The translations under genes and the position numbers were made by a program. A stretch of DNA of 64,000 nt from Zobellia alginiliquefaciens. GTDB lineage: Bacteria; Bacteroidota; Bacteroidia; Flavobacteriales; Flavobacteriaceae. The DNA is taken from the NCBI RefSeq assembly GCF_029323795.1, contig NZ_CP119758.1, positions 4,402,001 to 4,466,000 on the forward strand, read 5' to 3'. The notes beneath the pieces were generated by a model. The model was not told where the DNA came from and searched no databases. It worked only from the letters and a program-made list of their open reading frames with translations. Shown here one piece after another: positions 9,917-16,897 of this stretch. Numbering within the stretch: the stretch's first letter is position 1; each line of letters begins with the position of its first letter.

Positions 9917-10009
9917 CGATATGAGGAATTCAATAACTAAAATTGTACGGATGGCATTAAAAAATGTGTGCATAACAACAGAAATTTTCAAAAGTCATTT
10001 AATTTTATC

Positions 10010-10017
10010 TATATTTG
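10010..10017 (+). promoter_or_regulatory. Candidate -7 element for first sigma factor unit
   Basis: TATATTTG matches TAnnTTTG. A TTTTC, one base off the -33 TTTTG, ends exactly 20 bp upstream. Transcription from here would give a leader of about 110 nt that includes the hairpin at 10090-10106. Confidence 0.45.
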
Positions 10018-10089
10018 AACCCTAACAAAACGTTAATACGCCTATAGCATAAAATTACTTTTAGAAAGATTAAAACATTAACTACAAGA

Positions 10090-10106
10090 CCTTTCCATAG
10101 GGAAGG
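10090..10106 (+). promoter_or_regulatory. Leader hairpin of sigma unit 1
   Basis: CCTTTCC and GGGAAGG pair (7 bp, one G-U) around a 3-nt loop. The 3' end lies 31 nt before the sigma-factor ATG. The second unit has a comparable hairpin at exactly the same distance (11308-11321), so a conserved role in expression is plausible. Confidence 0.45.
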
Positions 10107-10136
10107 CGTCTCGTTTTAACTATTAAAGTAATTGTT

Positions 10137-10718
10137 ATGGATATATTGACAGAAGACTCCCTTCTTATTAAAAATTATGTTTCCGGTGATGAAAAAGCAT
10201 TGGAAATTTTGATTGAAAAGCACAACCAACGGTTAAGCAGTTTCATTTATTCCAAAGTAAATAACCGTAATATTACCGAAGACATTTTTCAAGACACCTT
10301 TATTAAGGTAATTAAAACCCTTAGACGTGGTGCCTATAATGAAGAAGGTAAGTTTTTACCTTGGGTTATGCGTATTGCCCATAACCTTATTATAGACCAT
10401 TTTAGAAAAAGTAGTCGCATGCCCATGTTTGACGGAGCGGATAGTTTTGATATTTTCTCTCTCATAGGAGATGACAAACTAAACGCAGAGCGTCAATTAA
10501 TAAAAGACCAGATAGATTGTGATTTAGAAGTTCTTGTGGCGGAGTTGCCCGCAGATCAGAGAGAAGTTTTGATTATGCGTATATATAAGGATATGAGTTT
10601 CAAAGAAATTTCCGAAAATACGGGTGTAAGTATTAATACCGCTTTGGGAAGAATGCGTTATGCATTGATAAACCTTAGGAAGATTATTGATCAACACAAT
10701 ATTGTTTTAACGAATTAA
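10137..10718 (+). CDS. ECF-type RNA polymerase sigma factor (copy 1)
   Basis: This 193-residue sigma-70 family protein has region 2 at residues ~25-95 (FQDTFIKVIKTL, then WVMRIAHNLIIDHFRK) and region 4 at ~130-188 with the helix-turn-helix SFKEISENTGVSINTALGRM. It lacks region 3, the ECF architecture. By hand count about 155 of 193 residues are identical to the copy at 11352. It differs mostly in the N-terminus and the linker between regions 2 and 4, while both helix-turn-helix segments are identical, so both probably read the same promoters. No zinc anti-sigma gene is adjacent; instead a 47-residue protein follows 74 bp downstream. Confidence 0.92.
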   Translation: MDILTEDSLLIKNYVSGDEKALEILIEKHNQRLSSFIYSKVNNRNITEDIFQDTFIKVIKTLRRGAYNEEGKFLPWVMRIAHNLIIDHFRKSSRMPMFDGADSFDIFSLIGDDKLNAERQLIKDQIDCDLEVLVAELPADQREVLIMRIYKDMSFKEISENTGVSINTALGRMRYALINLRKIIDQHNIVLTN

Positions 10719-10759
10719 TAAGCGGTAGGTCGAACCGATTCATTATATTTACCTTGGTG

Positions 10760-10784
10760 GCGTTATACTTCTGTAACAATACTA
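10760..10784 (+). promoter_or_regulatory. Conserved block upstream of 47-aa ORF (copy 1)
   Basis: The block begins GCGTTAT and ends AACAATACTA, 8 nt before the small ORF's ATG. Almost the same block precedes the second small ORF (11974-11999). The two copies differ by an insertion that would shift any reading frame, so the conservation looks regulatory, perhaps a promoter or a translation-control element. Confidence 0.5.
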
Positions 10785-10792
10785 AAATAGAT

Positions 10793-10936
10793 ATGGGAAA
10801 AATTTACGCTACAGAATCGGACAAATGTAGATTGGCTAAAGCAAAACCTTCAACAGTTAAATTTCTATTGGATTATTCAAAGGCATTAGAGATTACAGAA
10901 GCAAAAGGCCTACAATTCGAATCGAATTTGAACTAG
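10793..10936 (+). CDS. 47-aa protein downstream of ECF sigma factor (copy 1)
   Basis: This small protein starts M-G-K-I-Y and ends Q-F-E-S-N-L-N. It has the same length as a 47-codon ORF placed identically after the second sigma factor, with 19 of 47 residues the same: K3-I4-Y5, T21, F24-L25-L26, S29-K30, I34, E36, K38, Q41-F42-E43 and L46-N47 among them. Conservation at this level between diverged copies argues for translation. The middle is probably a short amphipathic helix (F-L-L-x-x-S-K). There is no membrane segment. I do not recognise the family. Context suggests a role tied to the sigma factor, for example as a small regulator, but that is inference. A terminator follows 24 bp on. Confidence 0.65.
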   Translation: MGKIYATESDKCRLAKAKPSTVKFLLDYSKALEITEAKGLQFESNLN

Positions 10937-10960
10937 CACTAGTTCTTTTAAAGTATATAT

Positions 10961-10994
10961 AGCCCTGGCAATTTAATTTGCCGGGGCTTTTTTG
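10961..10994 (+). terminator. Rho-independent terminator of sigma unit 1
   Basis: AGCCCTGGCAA pairs with TTGCCGGGGCT (one G-U) around a short AT loop, followed by a T run. It closes the first sigma factor/47-aa unit. Confidence 0.92.
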
Positions 10995-11307
10995 TAGGAA
11001 ATAACCAACTATACTTACTGTCTTTATAGCACATACTATATGTTATCTCCCATTTATTATAAAGCAACTTATTATTACAGCACTTTCAGGCTATTCTTCA
11101 GAAGTCTGATTTTGTGTGGCTAACGCACTACATTGCATTTTATTTTGCAGAAAAATAGAAAAGTAGCTTTTCACATCAAAAACTGGCGGTTTTACAACAA
11201 TGTTTTTTTCTAGAGGCCTCTATTATCTAGTTTTATATCATAATTAACAACAAGGTCATCCACCAAAGGATAAAAATAGAACTCTAATTAACTAAATAAC
11301 GAAAAGC
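10995..11307 (+). other. Intergenic region between the two sigma units
   Basis: No ORF with coding character is seen. The stretch contains a perfect 12-bp palindrome, TAGAGGCCTCTA, at 11211-11222 and a weak -7-like TATTTTG at 11141. The second unit's promoter should lie here, but I could not fix it. Confidence 0.4.
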
Positions 11308-11321
11308 CTTTCTTCAGAAAG
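11308..11321 (+). promoter_or_regulatory. Leader hairpin of sigma unit 2
   Basis: CTTTC and GAAAG pair around a 4-nt loop, ending 31 nt before the second sigma-factor ATG. This is the same spacing as the hairpin of the first unit. Confidence 0.4.
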
Positions 11322-11351
11322 TCTCAAGTCAAAAACTAAAAACCCTACACC

Positions 11352-11933
11352 ATGAGCTCACAAATCGAAGATTCAGTACTAGTAAGAGATTATATCAGCG
11401 GAGATGAAAAAGCGCTTGAAATCTTAATCAACCGTCACAACCAAAGAATTTCTAGTTTTATTTATTCAAAGGTTCTAGATAGAGACGTTACTGAAGATAT
11501 CTTTCAAGATACCTTTATTAAGGTGATAAAAACTTTAAAAAGAGGTTCGTATAGTGAAGAAGGTAAATTTTTACCGTGGGTAATGCGTATAGCACATAAC
11601 TTGATTATTGATCACTTCAGAAAGAACAAAAGAATGCCAATGTTTGAAGGTAGTGATGACTTCAATATCTTTTCAGTAATTGGGGATGATAAGTTAAATG
11701 CAGAAAAGCAAATTATAAAAGATCAGATTACATCAGACTTAAAGCACTTGATCGAGGAGTTACCGGATGATCAAAAAGAAGTTTTAGTAATGCGTATCTA
11801 TAAAGATATGAGCTTTAAGGAAATCTCTGAAAATACAGGGGTAAGTATCAATACTGCCTTAGGTAGAATGCGTTACGCTCTTATTAATCTTAGAAAAATT
11901 ATAGATAAGCATAACATTGTTTTAACGAATTAA
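11352..11933 (+). CDS. ECF-type RNA polymerase sigma factor (copy 2)
   Basis: This is the tandem paralogue of the sigma factor at 10137, also 193 residues, with identical region 4 helix-turn-helix residues and region 2 core. I recall this sequence as the more widespread form in Flavobacteriaceae, so it may be the ancestral copy; that cannot be shown here. Differences cluster at residues 2-15, in the region 2-4 linker and around residues 116-126, places where regulation or core-polymerase affinity could differ without changing promoter choice. Its own 47-aa partner starts 71 bp downstream, and the unit ends in a terminator inside the tail of nth. Confidence 0.92.
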   Translation: MSSQIEDSVLVRDYISGDEKALEILINRHNQRISSFIYSKVLDRDVTEDIFQDTFIKVIKTLKRGSYSEEGKFLPWVMRIAHNLIIDHFRKNKRMPMFEGSDDFNIFSVIGDDKLNAEKQIIKDQITSDLKHLIEELPDDQKEVLVMRIYKDMSFKEISENTGVSINTALGRMRYALINLRKIIDKHNIVLTN

Positions 11934-11973
11934 TAGATCGCTAATAATTTTTGACAATATTTCCATTCTAGTT

Positions 11974-11999
11974 GCGTTATCCTTTGTATAACAATACTA
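11974..11999 (+). promoter_or_regulatory. Conserved block upstream of 47-aa ORF (copy 2)
   Basis: This is the counterpart of 10760-10784: begins GCGTTAT, contains CCTTTGTAT, ends AACAATACTA, 5 nt before the ATG. TAT-N2-TTTG resembles a -7 element with slightly altered spacing. Confidence 0.5.
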
Positions 12000-12004
12000 C
12001 TATT

Positions 12005-12148
12005 ATGGAAAAAATTTACTCTGAGAACCTTGAAAGAGGTAAAGCTATACAAGCAACAAAAGAAACTATCAACTTTTTGCTGAGTTTTTCAAAGCAATTT
12101 CATATTGTTGAATACAAGAATTTTCAATTTGAAAATAGCTTGAACTAA
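12005..12148 (+). CDS. 47-aa protein downstream of ECF sigma factor (copy 2)
   Basis: ATG to TAA gives 47 residues, starting M-E-K-I-Y-S-E and ending Q-F-E-N-S-L-N. It is too short for routine gene finders, but it matches copy 1 in length, position, upstream block and 19 of 47 residues. Both ends are the best conserved parts. The central T-x-x-F-L-L-x-x-S-K motif looks like an amphipathic helix. There are no cysteines, so it is not a zinc-binding anti-sigma factor of the usual kind. Function unknown; a peptide acting on the sigma factor, or a target co-transcribed with it, are both open. Confidence 0.65.
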   Translation: MEKIYSENLERGKAIQATKETINFLLSFSKQFHIVEYKNFQFENSLN

Positions 12149-12156
12149 TATTATTA

Positions 12157-12834
12157 CTAAGACTCGATTTTTTTGCGGGTCTTTTTTGCTTTGTAATAAT
12201 TGTCTATCACAGTTTTTCTGCCAATAGTTTTGGTAATGATGTCATTGTCTAAATTCCATCCTCTGGCCGGGGAATATTCTCTACCGTACCAGATAATCTG
12301 AAGATGCAAGTCGTTCCAAATTTCTTTTGGAAATAAGCGTTTGGCATCTTTTTCAGTTTGAACTACATTTTTACCGTTTGTAAATCCCCAGCGGTACATT
12401 AATCTGTGGATATGAGTATCTACGGGAAATGCTGGTATCCCAAAAGCTTGCGACACCACTACACTTGCAGTTTTATGCCCTACAGCGGGAAATTCTTCTA
12501 AAAGTTCAATTTCTTGTGGTACCACACCATCATATTTTTCAATCAATATTTTAGATAGACCATGAATCCCTTTTGATTTCATTGGAGAAAGTCCTACGGG
12601 CTTTATAATTTCACGAATCTCTTCTACGGACAATTTTACCATATCATAAGGGTTGTCTGCTTTTTCAAATAAAAGAGGTGTAATTTGGTTAACTCGCACA
12701 TCTGTACTTTGGGCGGACATGAGTACGGCTATTAATAAAGTATAGGGGTCTTTATGGTCTAATGGAACCGGAATGGATGGATAAATTTCTCTAAGGGTTT
12801 TAATAGTAAAATCAACCTTTTCCGCTTTTGTCAT
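12157..12834 (-). CDS. nth: Endonuclease III-like DNA glycosylase lacking the Fe-S cluster
   Basis: This 225-residue HhH-GPD protein would excise oxidised pyrimidines in base excision repair. The helix-hairpin-helix and catalytic lysine are in FPAVGHKTASVVV (K121), and the catalytic aspartate is in PVDTHIHRLMYRWG (D139). Canonical Nth carries a C-terminal C-x6-C-x2-C-x5-C loop for a 4Fe-4S cluster. Here that region reads YGREYSPARGWNLDNDII, and the whole protein has no cysteine at all, so the cluster is absent. Catalytic residues are intact, so activity is likely. The basic tail overlaps a terminator for the converging sigma unit. It diverges from bcp with a 50-bp gap. Confidence 0.88.
   Translation of the reverse strand: MTKAEKVDFTIKTLREIYPSIPVPLDHKDPYTLLIAVLMSAQSTDVRVNQITPLLFEKADNPYDMVKLSVEEIREIIKPVGLSPMKSKGIHGLSKILIEKYDGVVPQEIELLEEFPAVGHKTASVVVSQAFGIPAFPVDTHIHRLMYRWGFTNGKNVVQTEKDAKRLFPKEIWNDLHLQIIWYGREYSPARGWNLDNDIITKTIGRKTVIDNYYKAKKTRKKIES
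12159..12187 (+). terminator. Terminator of sigma unit 2, inside the nth 3' end
   Basis: AAGACTCG pairs with CGGGTCTT (8 bp, one G-U) around a T-rich loop, followed by a T run. The hairpin also encodes the last codons of the convergent nth gene, which explains part of that protein's Lys/Arg-rich tail. Confidence 0.75.
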
Positions 12835-12884
12835 TTTTGTCTAATTTTAGCAATGAAAATAGAAACACAAAATAAAGAAGTGCT

Positions 12885-13340
12885 ATGAACACATTGCAAG
12901 TAGGAGACAAAGTACCCGATTTTTCATCGAAAGACCAAGACGGAAATACAATTAAATTATCTGATTTTAAAGGTAAGAAGTTAATTGTATTTTTTTATCC
13001 AAAAGCTAGTACACCAGGTTGTACTGCTGAAGCATGTAACTTACGAGATAATTATGCCGATCTTCAGGCTGAAGGGTATGAATTATTGGGAGTTAGTGCG
13101 GATTCCGAAAAAAGACAGACCAACTTTAAGAAGAAATATGATTTTCCATTTCCTTTATTGGCAGATGAAGACCACACTGTAATCAACACTTTTGGTGTTT
13201 GGGGACCTAAAAAGTTCATGGGCCGTGAATACGATGGTATCCATAGAAAAACGTTTCTTGTAGATGGTGATGCAATTGTAACTAAGGTAATTGACAAAGT
13301 AAAAACCAAGGACCACGCGACTCAATTGCTTGAAGAATAA
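12885..13340 (+). CDS. bcp: Thioredoxin-dependent thiol peroxidase (Bcp/PrxQ)
   Basis: This 151-residue peroxiredoxin reduces hydrogen peroxide and organic hydroperoxides using thioredoxin. The peroxidatic cysteine is C46 in ASTPGCTAEACNLRD. C51, five residues on, is the resolving cysteine of the atypical two-cysteine PrxQ type. Length and end-to-end similarity are normal for the family. It is divergent from the nth-like glycosylase, so two oxidative-damage functions may share a control region. A terminator serves both this gene and the converging one. Confidence 0.95.
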   Translation: MNTLQVGDKVPDFSSKDQDGNTIKLSDFKGKKLIVFFYPKASTPGCTAEACNLRDNYADLQAEGYELLGVSADSEKRQTNFKKKYDFPFPLLADEDHTVINTFGVWGPKKFMGREYDGIHRKTFLVDGDAIVTKVIDKVKTKDHATQLLEE

Positions 13341-13373
13341 GTAGATTTTGATGCTTTTAAAAAGTAAATTCAT

Positions 13374-13398
13374 AAAAAAGGGGCCTAAGCCCCTTTTT
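13374..13398. terminator. Bidirectional terminator
   Basis: The GGGGC / GCCCC stem with loop CTAA is flanked by AAAAAA and TTTTT. It sits between the stops of converging genes, bcp and the gene at 13404. Confidence 0.92.
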
Positions 13399-13403
13399 AA
13401 ATT

Positions 13404-14867
13404 CTATTCTACTTTGTCTTCTTTTGGTTTTACTAACTTCCTGGTAAACAGGTTCTCATCCTTAATAATCTGAGGAATACCTTCAGGTAACATTTCTTCC
13501 CATCCTTCTTCATCATTGATGAGTTTTTTAAGCGCATCTCTTGAGAAAATATGCATAATCTCAGGATCGTAATCTATAATGTCCATTACCTTACCGTTGT
13601 ACTTAAAGAATTTGTACAACTCTTTCATTCTTGGGTGAACCTTTATATTGTTGCTGGTCATAATCTGACCGGTTTCGGCATTTTTCATTGGGTAGAGGTA
13701 AACCTGTAACTCTTTAAAGAACAGCTTACCAAAAGCCTCTAAGATTCCACCGGATAAATGTCTGTAGTATTTCTCGTCAAAAATATCTACCAAGTTGTTT
13801 ACTCCCATAGTAAGACCAATTTTGGCCTTTGTATATCTATTAAAGTACTCTACTAGTTTAAAATATTCCTGAAATTTAGAGATCATTACCGTATGGCCAA
13901 GAGAACAAAGCAGTTCGGCACGATCCATAAAATCTTGTTCATCTATTTCTCCGGAAGCTTTTAGGTTGGAAAGGGTTATTTCAAAAATAACCATGGTACT
14001 TTCTTGATTAACGGCCGGGTCGCGAATAAAAATATCGTACGATTTATGGAACATATCCATATTTACCTTGGTAACCGGCCTAAAGCTTCCGCGCAGCGCC
14101 AATATATTTTTTTTGTAAAGTGCAGCAGCAGGCAAGAAGTTATTTCCATCAGGACCGAACATAACTGCATCGGTCATATCGTTTCTGATCAACTGAAGAC
14201 TCATTAGTCGATTGTCAACCTCTTTAAAATTAGGCCCTGAAAAGTTTACCATATCAATCTCTACGGTATCCTTATCAATATGATCATAAAGATATTTCAG
14301 CATTTTCCTTGGTTTATGGTACTTATAAAAAGCACCATAAATTAAGTTAACACCTAGAATACCTAAAGTTTCTTGTTGTAAGCGTGCTTCGTTCTGTTTA
14401 AAACGAATGTGCAATATAATTTCGTCCAACTCCTTTTGGTTAGGATCCAACTGAAAACGGATGCCTACCCAACCATGACCTTTGTATCGTTTGGAAAAAT
14501 CTATGGTAGCCACTGTATTGGCGTACGAAAAGAAAAGACGTTCTGGGTGTGTTTCGCGACTAATACGCTCTTCCATAAGGGTCATCTCATGAGAAAGCAT
14601 TTTTTTCAATCTTGATTGCGTTACATATCGGCCATCATCTTCAATACCATAAATAGCATCGCTAAAATCCTTGTCATAGGCACTCATCGCTTTGGCAATG
14701 GTTCCAGAAGCACCTCCGGAGCGAAAGAAGTGCCGTGCCGTTTCTTGGCCCGCACCAATCTCCGAATACGTTCCGTAAATGTCAGGATTTAGGTTAATTC
14801 TCAAAGTTTTCGCTTTGATGGAAGGGATATTCTCAAATACCGTATCTCGTTTTAAAACTGAAGCCAT
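13404..14867 (-). CDS. Conserved cytoplasmic protein of unknown function
   Basis: This 487-residue protein has no signal peptide and no membrane helix. It begins MASVLKRDTVFENIPSI and carries a glycine-rich segment, AGQETARHFFRSGGASGTIAK, near residue 40, conserved-looking charged patches, and N-F-S-G-P-N-F near residue 205. I recall close relatives across Bacteroidota labelled as TonB-dependent receptors or nicotinate-nucleotide adenylyltransferases. Neither fits: there is no export signal or barrel, and no nucleotidylyl-transferase HxGH motif. Two alternating alpha/beta halves (residues ~130-260 and ~270-420) suggest an enzyme or a nucleotide-binding protein. It is monocistronic and divergent from a PhnP-like gene. 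Confidence 0.75.
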   Translation of the reverse strand: MASVLKRDTVFENIPSIKAKTLRINLNPDIYGTYSEIGAGQETARHFFRSGGASGTIAKAMSAYDKDFSDAIYGIEDDGRYVTQSRLKKMLSHEMTLMEERISRETHPERLFFSYANTVATIDFSKRYKGHGWVGIRFQLDPNQKELDEIILHIRFKQNEARLQQETLGILGVNLIYGAFYKYHKPRKMLKYLYDHIDKDTVEIDMVNFSGPNFKEVDNRLMSLQLIRNDMTDAVMFGPDGNNFLPAAALYKKNILALRGSFRPVTKVNMDMFHKSYDIFIRDPAVNQESTMVIFEITLSNLKASGEIDEQDFMDRAELLCSLGHTVMISKFQEYFKLVEYFNRYTKAKIGLTMGVNNLVDIFDEKYYRHLSGGILEAFGKLFFKELQVYLYPMKNAETGQIMTSNNIKVHPRMKELYKFFKYNGKVMDIIDYDPEIMHIFSRDALKKLINDEEGWEEMLPEGIPQIIKDENLFTRKLVKPKEDKVE

Positions 14868-14887
14868 TTGTCCGATTTTGCTTTTAA

Positions 14888-14895
14888 CAAAGTTA
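14888..14895 (-). promoter_or_regulatory. Candidate -7 element, gene 13404
   Basis: On the minus strand this reads TAACTTTG (TAnnTTTG), 20 nt before the ATG at 14867. No good -33 TTG is seen. Confidence 0.45.
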
Positions 14896-14929
14896 ACAAG
14901 ATCGGGTTACCTATTAAATTTTTTAGTTA

Positions 14930-14937
14930 TAAATTTG
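14930..14937 (+). promoter_or_regulatory. Candidate -7 element, MBL-fold gene
   Basis: TAAATTTG matches the -7 consensus and ends only 7 nt before the ATG, so the transcript may be leaderless. A TTA rather than TTG lies about 20 bp upstream. Confidence 0.45.
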
Positions 14938-14944
14938 ACTCTAG

Positions 14945-15721
14945 ATGAACGATGCGTTAAAAATTACTTTTTTGGGTACGGGCACTTCACAGGGAATCCC
15001 AGTAATAGGCAGTAATCACCCAGTTTGCAATAGTGATGACCCAAGAGATAAAAGACTCCGTGTTTCTGCATTGGTTTCATGGGGTAACTGTAATTATGTT
15101 ATTGATTGCGGGCCTGATTTTAGACAACAAATGCTTACAAACCAGGTGACTACCTTAGATGGCATTTTTTTTACCCATGAGCATTCTGATCATACCGCCG
15201 GTTTAGATGATATTAGACCTTATTTTTTTAGACAGGGCGATGTACCAATTTATGCGCACGAACGAGTGGCGGACTCTCTTAAAAAACGCTTTGATTATAT
15301 TTTTGCTGATGAAAACAGGTACCCTGGCGCCCCGGCAGTAGCCGTCAATCTTGTAGATAAGGATACCCCTTTTATCGTTGGAGATGTAAAGGTGATTCCT
15401 ATTGAAGCTAGTCACAATCGTATTAAAGTACTTGGTTTTCGCATTAAGGACTTTACGTATTTAACCGATGTTAAGACAATTACAGACGAGGAAGCGGAAA
15501 AAGTAAAAAACAGTAAGGTTTTGGTTGTGAACGCGCTTCGGGAGGAGCCTCATCATTCCCATTTTAACCTAGAAGAGGCTTTGGAGTTTATAGAGGAGAT
15601 GAATCCGGATATAGCTTACCTCACTCATATTAGCCATATGTTGGGGTTTCATGCCGAAGTTGAGAAAAAATTGCCTAAAAATGTACATTTGGCATACGAT
15701 AATCTAACCATTACAGTTTAA
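14945..15721 (+). CDS. MBL-fold metal-dependent hydrolase, PhnP-like
   Basis: The 258-residue metallo-beta-lactamase-fold protein contains the T-H-E-H-S-D-H-T-A-G metal site (residues 77-85), an upstream L-G-T-G-T-S-Q-G-I-P motif (10-19), D54 in DCGPDFRQQ, and C-terminal metal-binding histidines (ASHNRIKVLGFR and THISHMLGFH). The N-terminal GTGTSQGIP and the pattern of histidines are those of PhnP-type phosphodiesterases. No phosphonate genes are nearby, so a general cyclic-phosphate or nucleotide phosphodiesterase role is more likely than phosphonate use. The next gene starts 20 bp on and is probably co-transcribed. Confidence 0.85.
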   Translation: MNDALKITFLGTGTSQGIPVIGSNHPVCNSDDPRDKRLRVSALVSWGNCNYVIDCGPDFRQQMLTNQVTTLDGIFFTHEHSDHTAGLDDIRPYFFRQGDVPIYAHERVADSLKKRFDYIFADENRYPGAPAVAVNLVDKDTPFIVGDVKVIPIEASHNRIKVLGFRIKDFTYLTDVKTITDEEAEKVKNSKVLVVNALREEPHHSHFNLEEALEFIEEMNPDIAYLTHISHMLGFHAEVEKKLPKNVHLAYDNLTITV

Positions 15722-15741
15722 ATTACAAACCATATTTATTT

Positions 15742-16236
15742 ATGAAAAGTAGAATCGTTTTTTATCTATTGATTTTTGTATCACTTATTTGCCTTTATCT
15801 TTTTGTGAGCAATGGAAAGATGGCTACAGTTAAAGATGAGCGTATCGCTAAGCTGGAAGCTGAAATAGATCAGTTAAAAGACTCGGTGCAAGATGCAAAA
15901 TTAAAGGTGTTGGAAATGCAATACTTTTCCTTGGAAAACAATGATGATGCTTTGGCGTATTACGATCACTTGCAGCTGGAAAACCCATCTAGATATATTG
16001 CTGATAAGTTGCTTGAGACCAACGAAAGTAAAGGTGATAACCCTTTAGTGCCTTACGAGGGGATGGAAAGCGATTTTAAAATCAATAAAATCAAAGTGCT
16101 AAACCACAAATGGATTCTAACGGATTTTTCCGATGGAAAATATTGGGGAGAACTTTTAATTAAGTACGAGCTTAAAGATGATTTAGGCGTAGATTTCACT
16201 ATGCTAGACCATTTGCTGTATACCCGCAGCGAATAG
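15742..16236 (+). CDS. Membrane-anchored coiled-coil protein of unknown function
   Basis: This 164-residue protein has one N-terminal membrane helix (residues ~5-22), a short coiled coil (residues ~30-65 with K-L-E-A-E-I-D-Q-L-K-D-S-V heptads) and a compact C-terminal domain with a W-I-L-T-D-F-S-D-G-K-Y-W-G-E-L stretch. The C-terminal part should lie in the periplasm. It follows the MBL-fold gene by 20 bp and its stop comes 1 bp before the stop of the converging hydrolase gene. No family is recognised. Confidence 0.7.
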   Translation: MKSRIVFYLLIFVSLICLYLFVSNGKMATVKDERIAKLEAEIDQLKDSVQDAKLKVLEMQYFSLENNDDALAYYDHLQLENPSRYIADKLLETNESKGDNPLVPYEGMESDFKINKIKVLNHKWILTDFSDGKYWGELLIKYELKDDLGVDFTMLDHLLYTRSE

Positions 16237-16237
16237 T

Positions 16238-16897
16238 TTAGATTTTATCTGCCAACCACTTCTTAAAGGAATAGAAGTTTTGAGGAGCAACGCCATGACC
16301 TACGGGGAATTCCTCATAAACATGGTCAATGTTCAAATTCTTTAGAAATTCTGGTGCACGTTGTGCCCATTCCGGTGGAATAACTTGGTCTACTTGGCCG
16401 TGTGAAGCATATATTTTTAAACCGGAATGATCTTGGTCTTCAAACCCACCCTTTAAAATAGCTTCATTGATATAACCACTTAATGCGATTACATTTTTAA
16501 TTTTCTCTGGGTAGGAAAGCGCAACTGCATAACTTAGAATGGTACCTTGGCTAAAACCTAAAATGGTAACACGTTCTGCATCCAGAGCATAGGTGGCACA
16601 GGCTTCATCTATAAAAGCGACAATCTTGTCCCGAGAAGATTTTGCTTGCTCATCATCACTCCATTTACCTTGCTGGGCATCAAAATTAATAGCATACCAG
16701 GCATTTCCATAAGGTTCCATAGGGTAGGGCGCCCGTACTGAAATCACACAAAGTTCTTCGGGTAGTTCCGGCGCAAAAGAAAATAAGTCTTCTTCATTGC
16801 TGCCATAACCATGAAACATAAATAAAACGGGAGGTTTTCCCTCGGTCAATGAAGATGGTCTGATGAGATGTTCTAGGGATAGGGGAGCTGTTGTCAT
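16238..16897 (-). CDS. Alpha/beta hydrolase, phospholipase/carboxylesterase family
   Basis: The 219-residue protein matches the small carboxylesterase family: an oxyanion-hole H-G-Y-G-S-N-E-E-D-L (29-38), nucleophile S116 in G-F-S-Q-G, D170 in G-Q-V-D-Q-V-I-P, and H201 in V-G-H-G-V. It has no signal peptide, so it is cytoplasmic. Members cleave short acyl esters or thioesters, and the natural substrate is unknown. Its ATG overlaps the stop of the upstream membrane-protein gene by one base (TAATG), which suggests translational coupling. Confidence 0.88.
   Translation of the reverse strand: MTTAPLSLEHLIRPSSLTEGKPPVLFMFHGYGSNEEDLFSFAPELPEELCVISVRAPYPMEPYGNAWYAINFDAQQGKWSDDEQAKSSRDKIVAFIDEACATYALDAERVTILGFSQGTILSYAVALSYPEKIKNVIALSGYINEAILKGGFEDQDHSGLKIYASHGQVDQVIPPEWAQRAPEFLKNLNIDHVYEEFPVGHGVAPQNFYSFKKWLADKI

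Noticed and set aside
11211-11222. Perfect 12-bp palindrome TAGAGGCCTCTA as an operator
   Set aside because: No second copy before the first sigma unit, so no support for a regulatory role.
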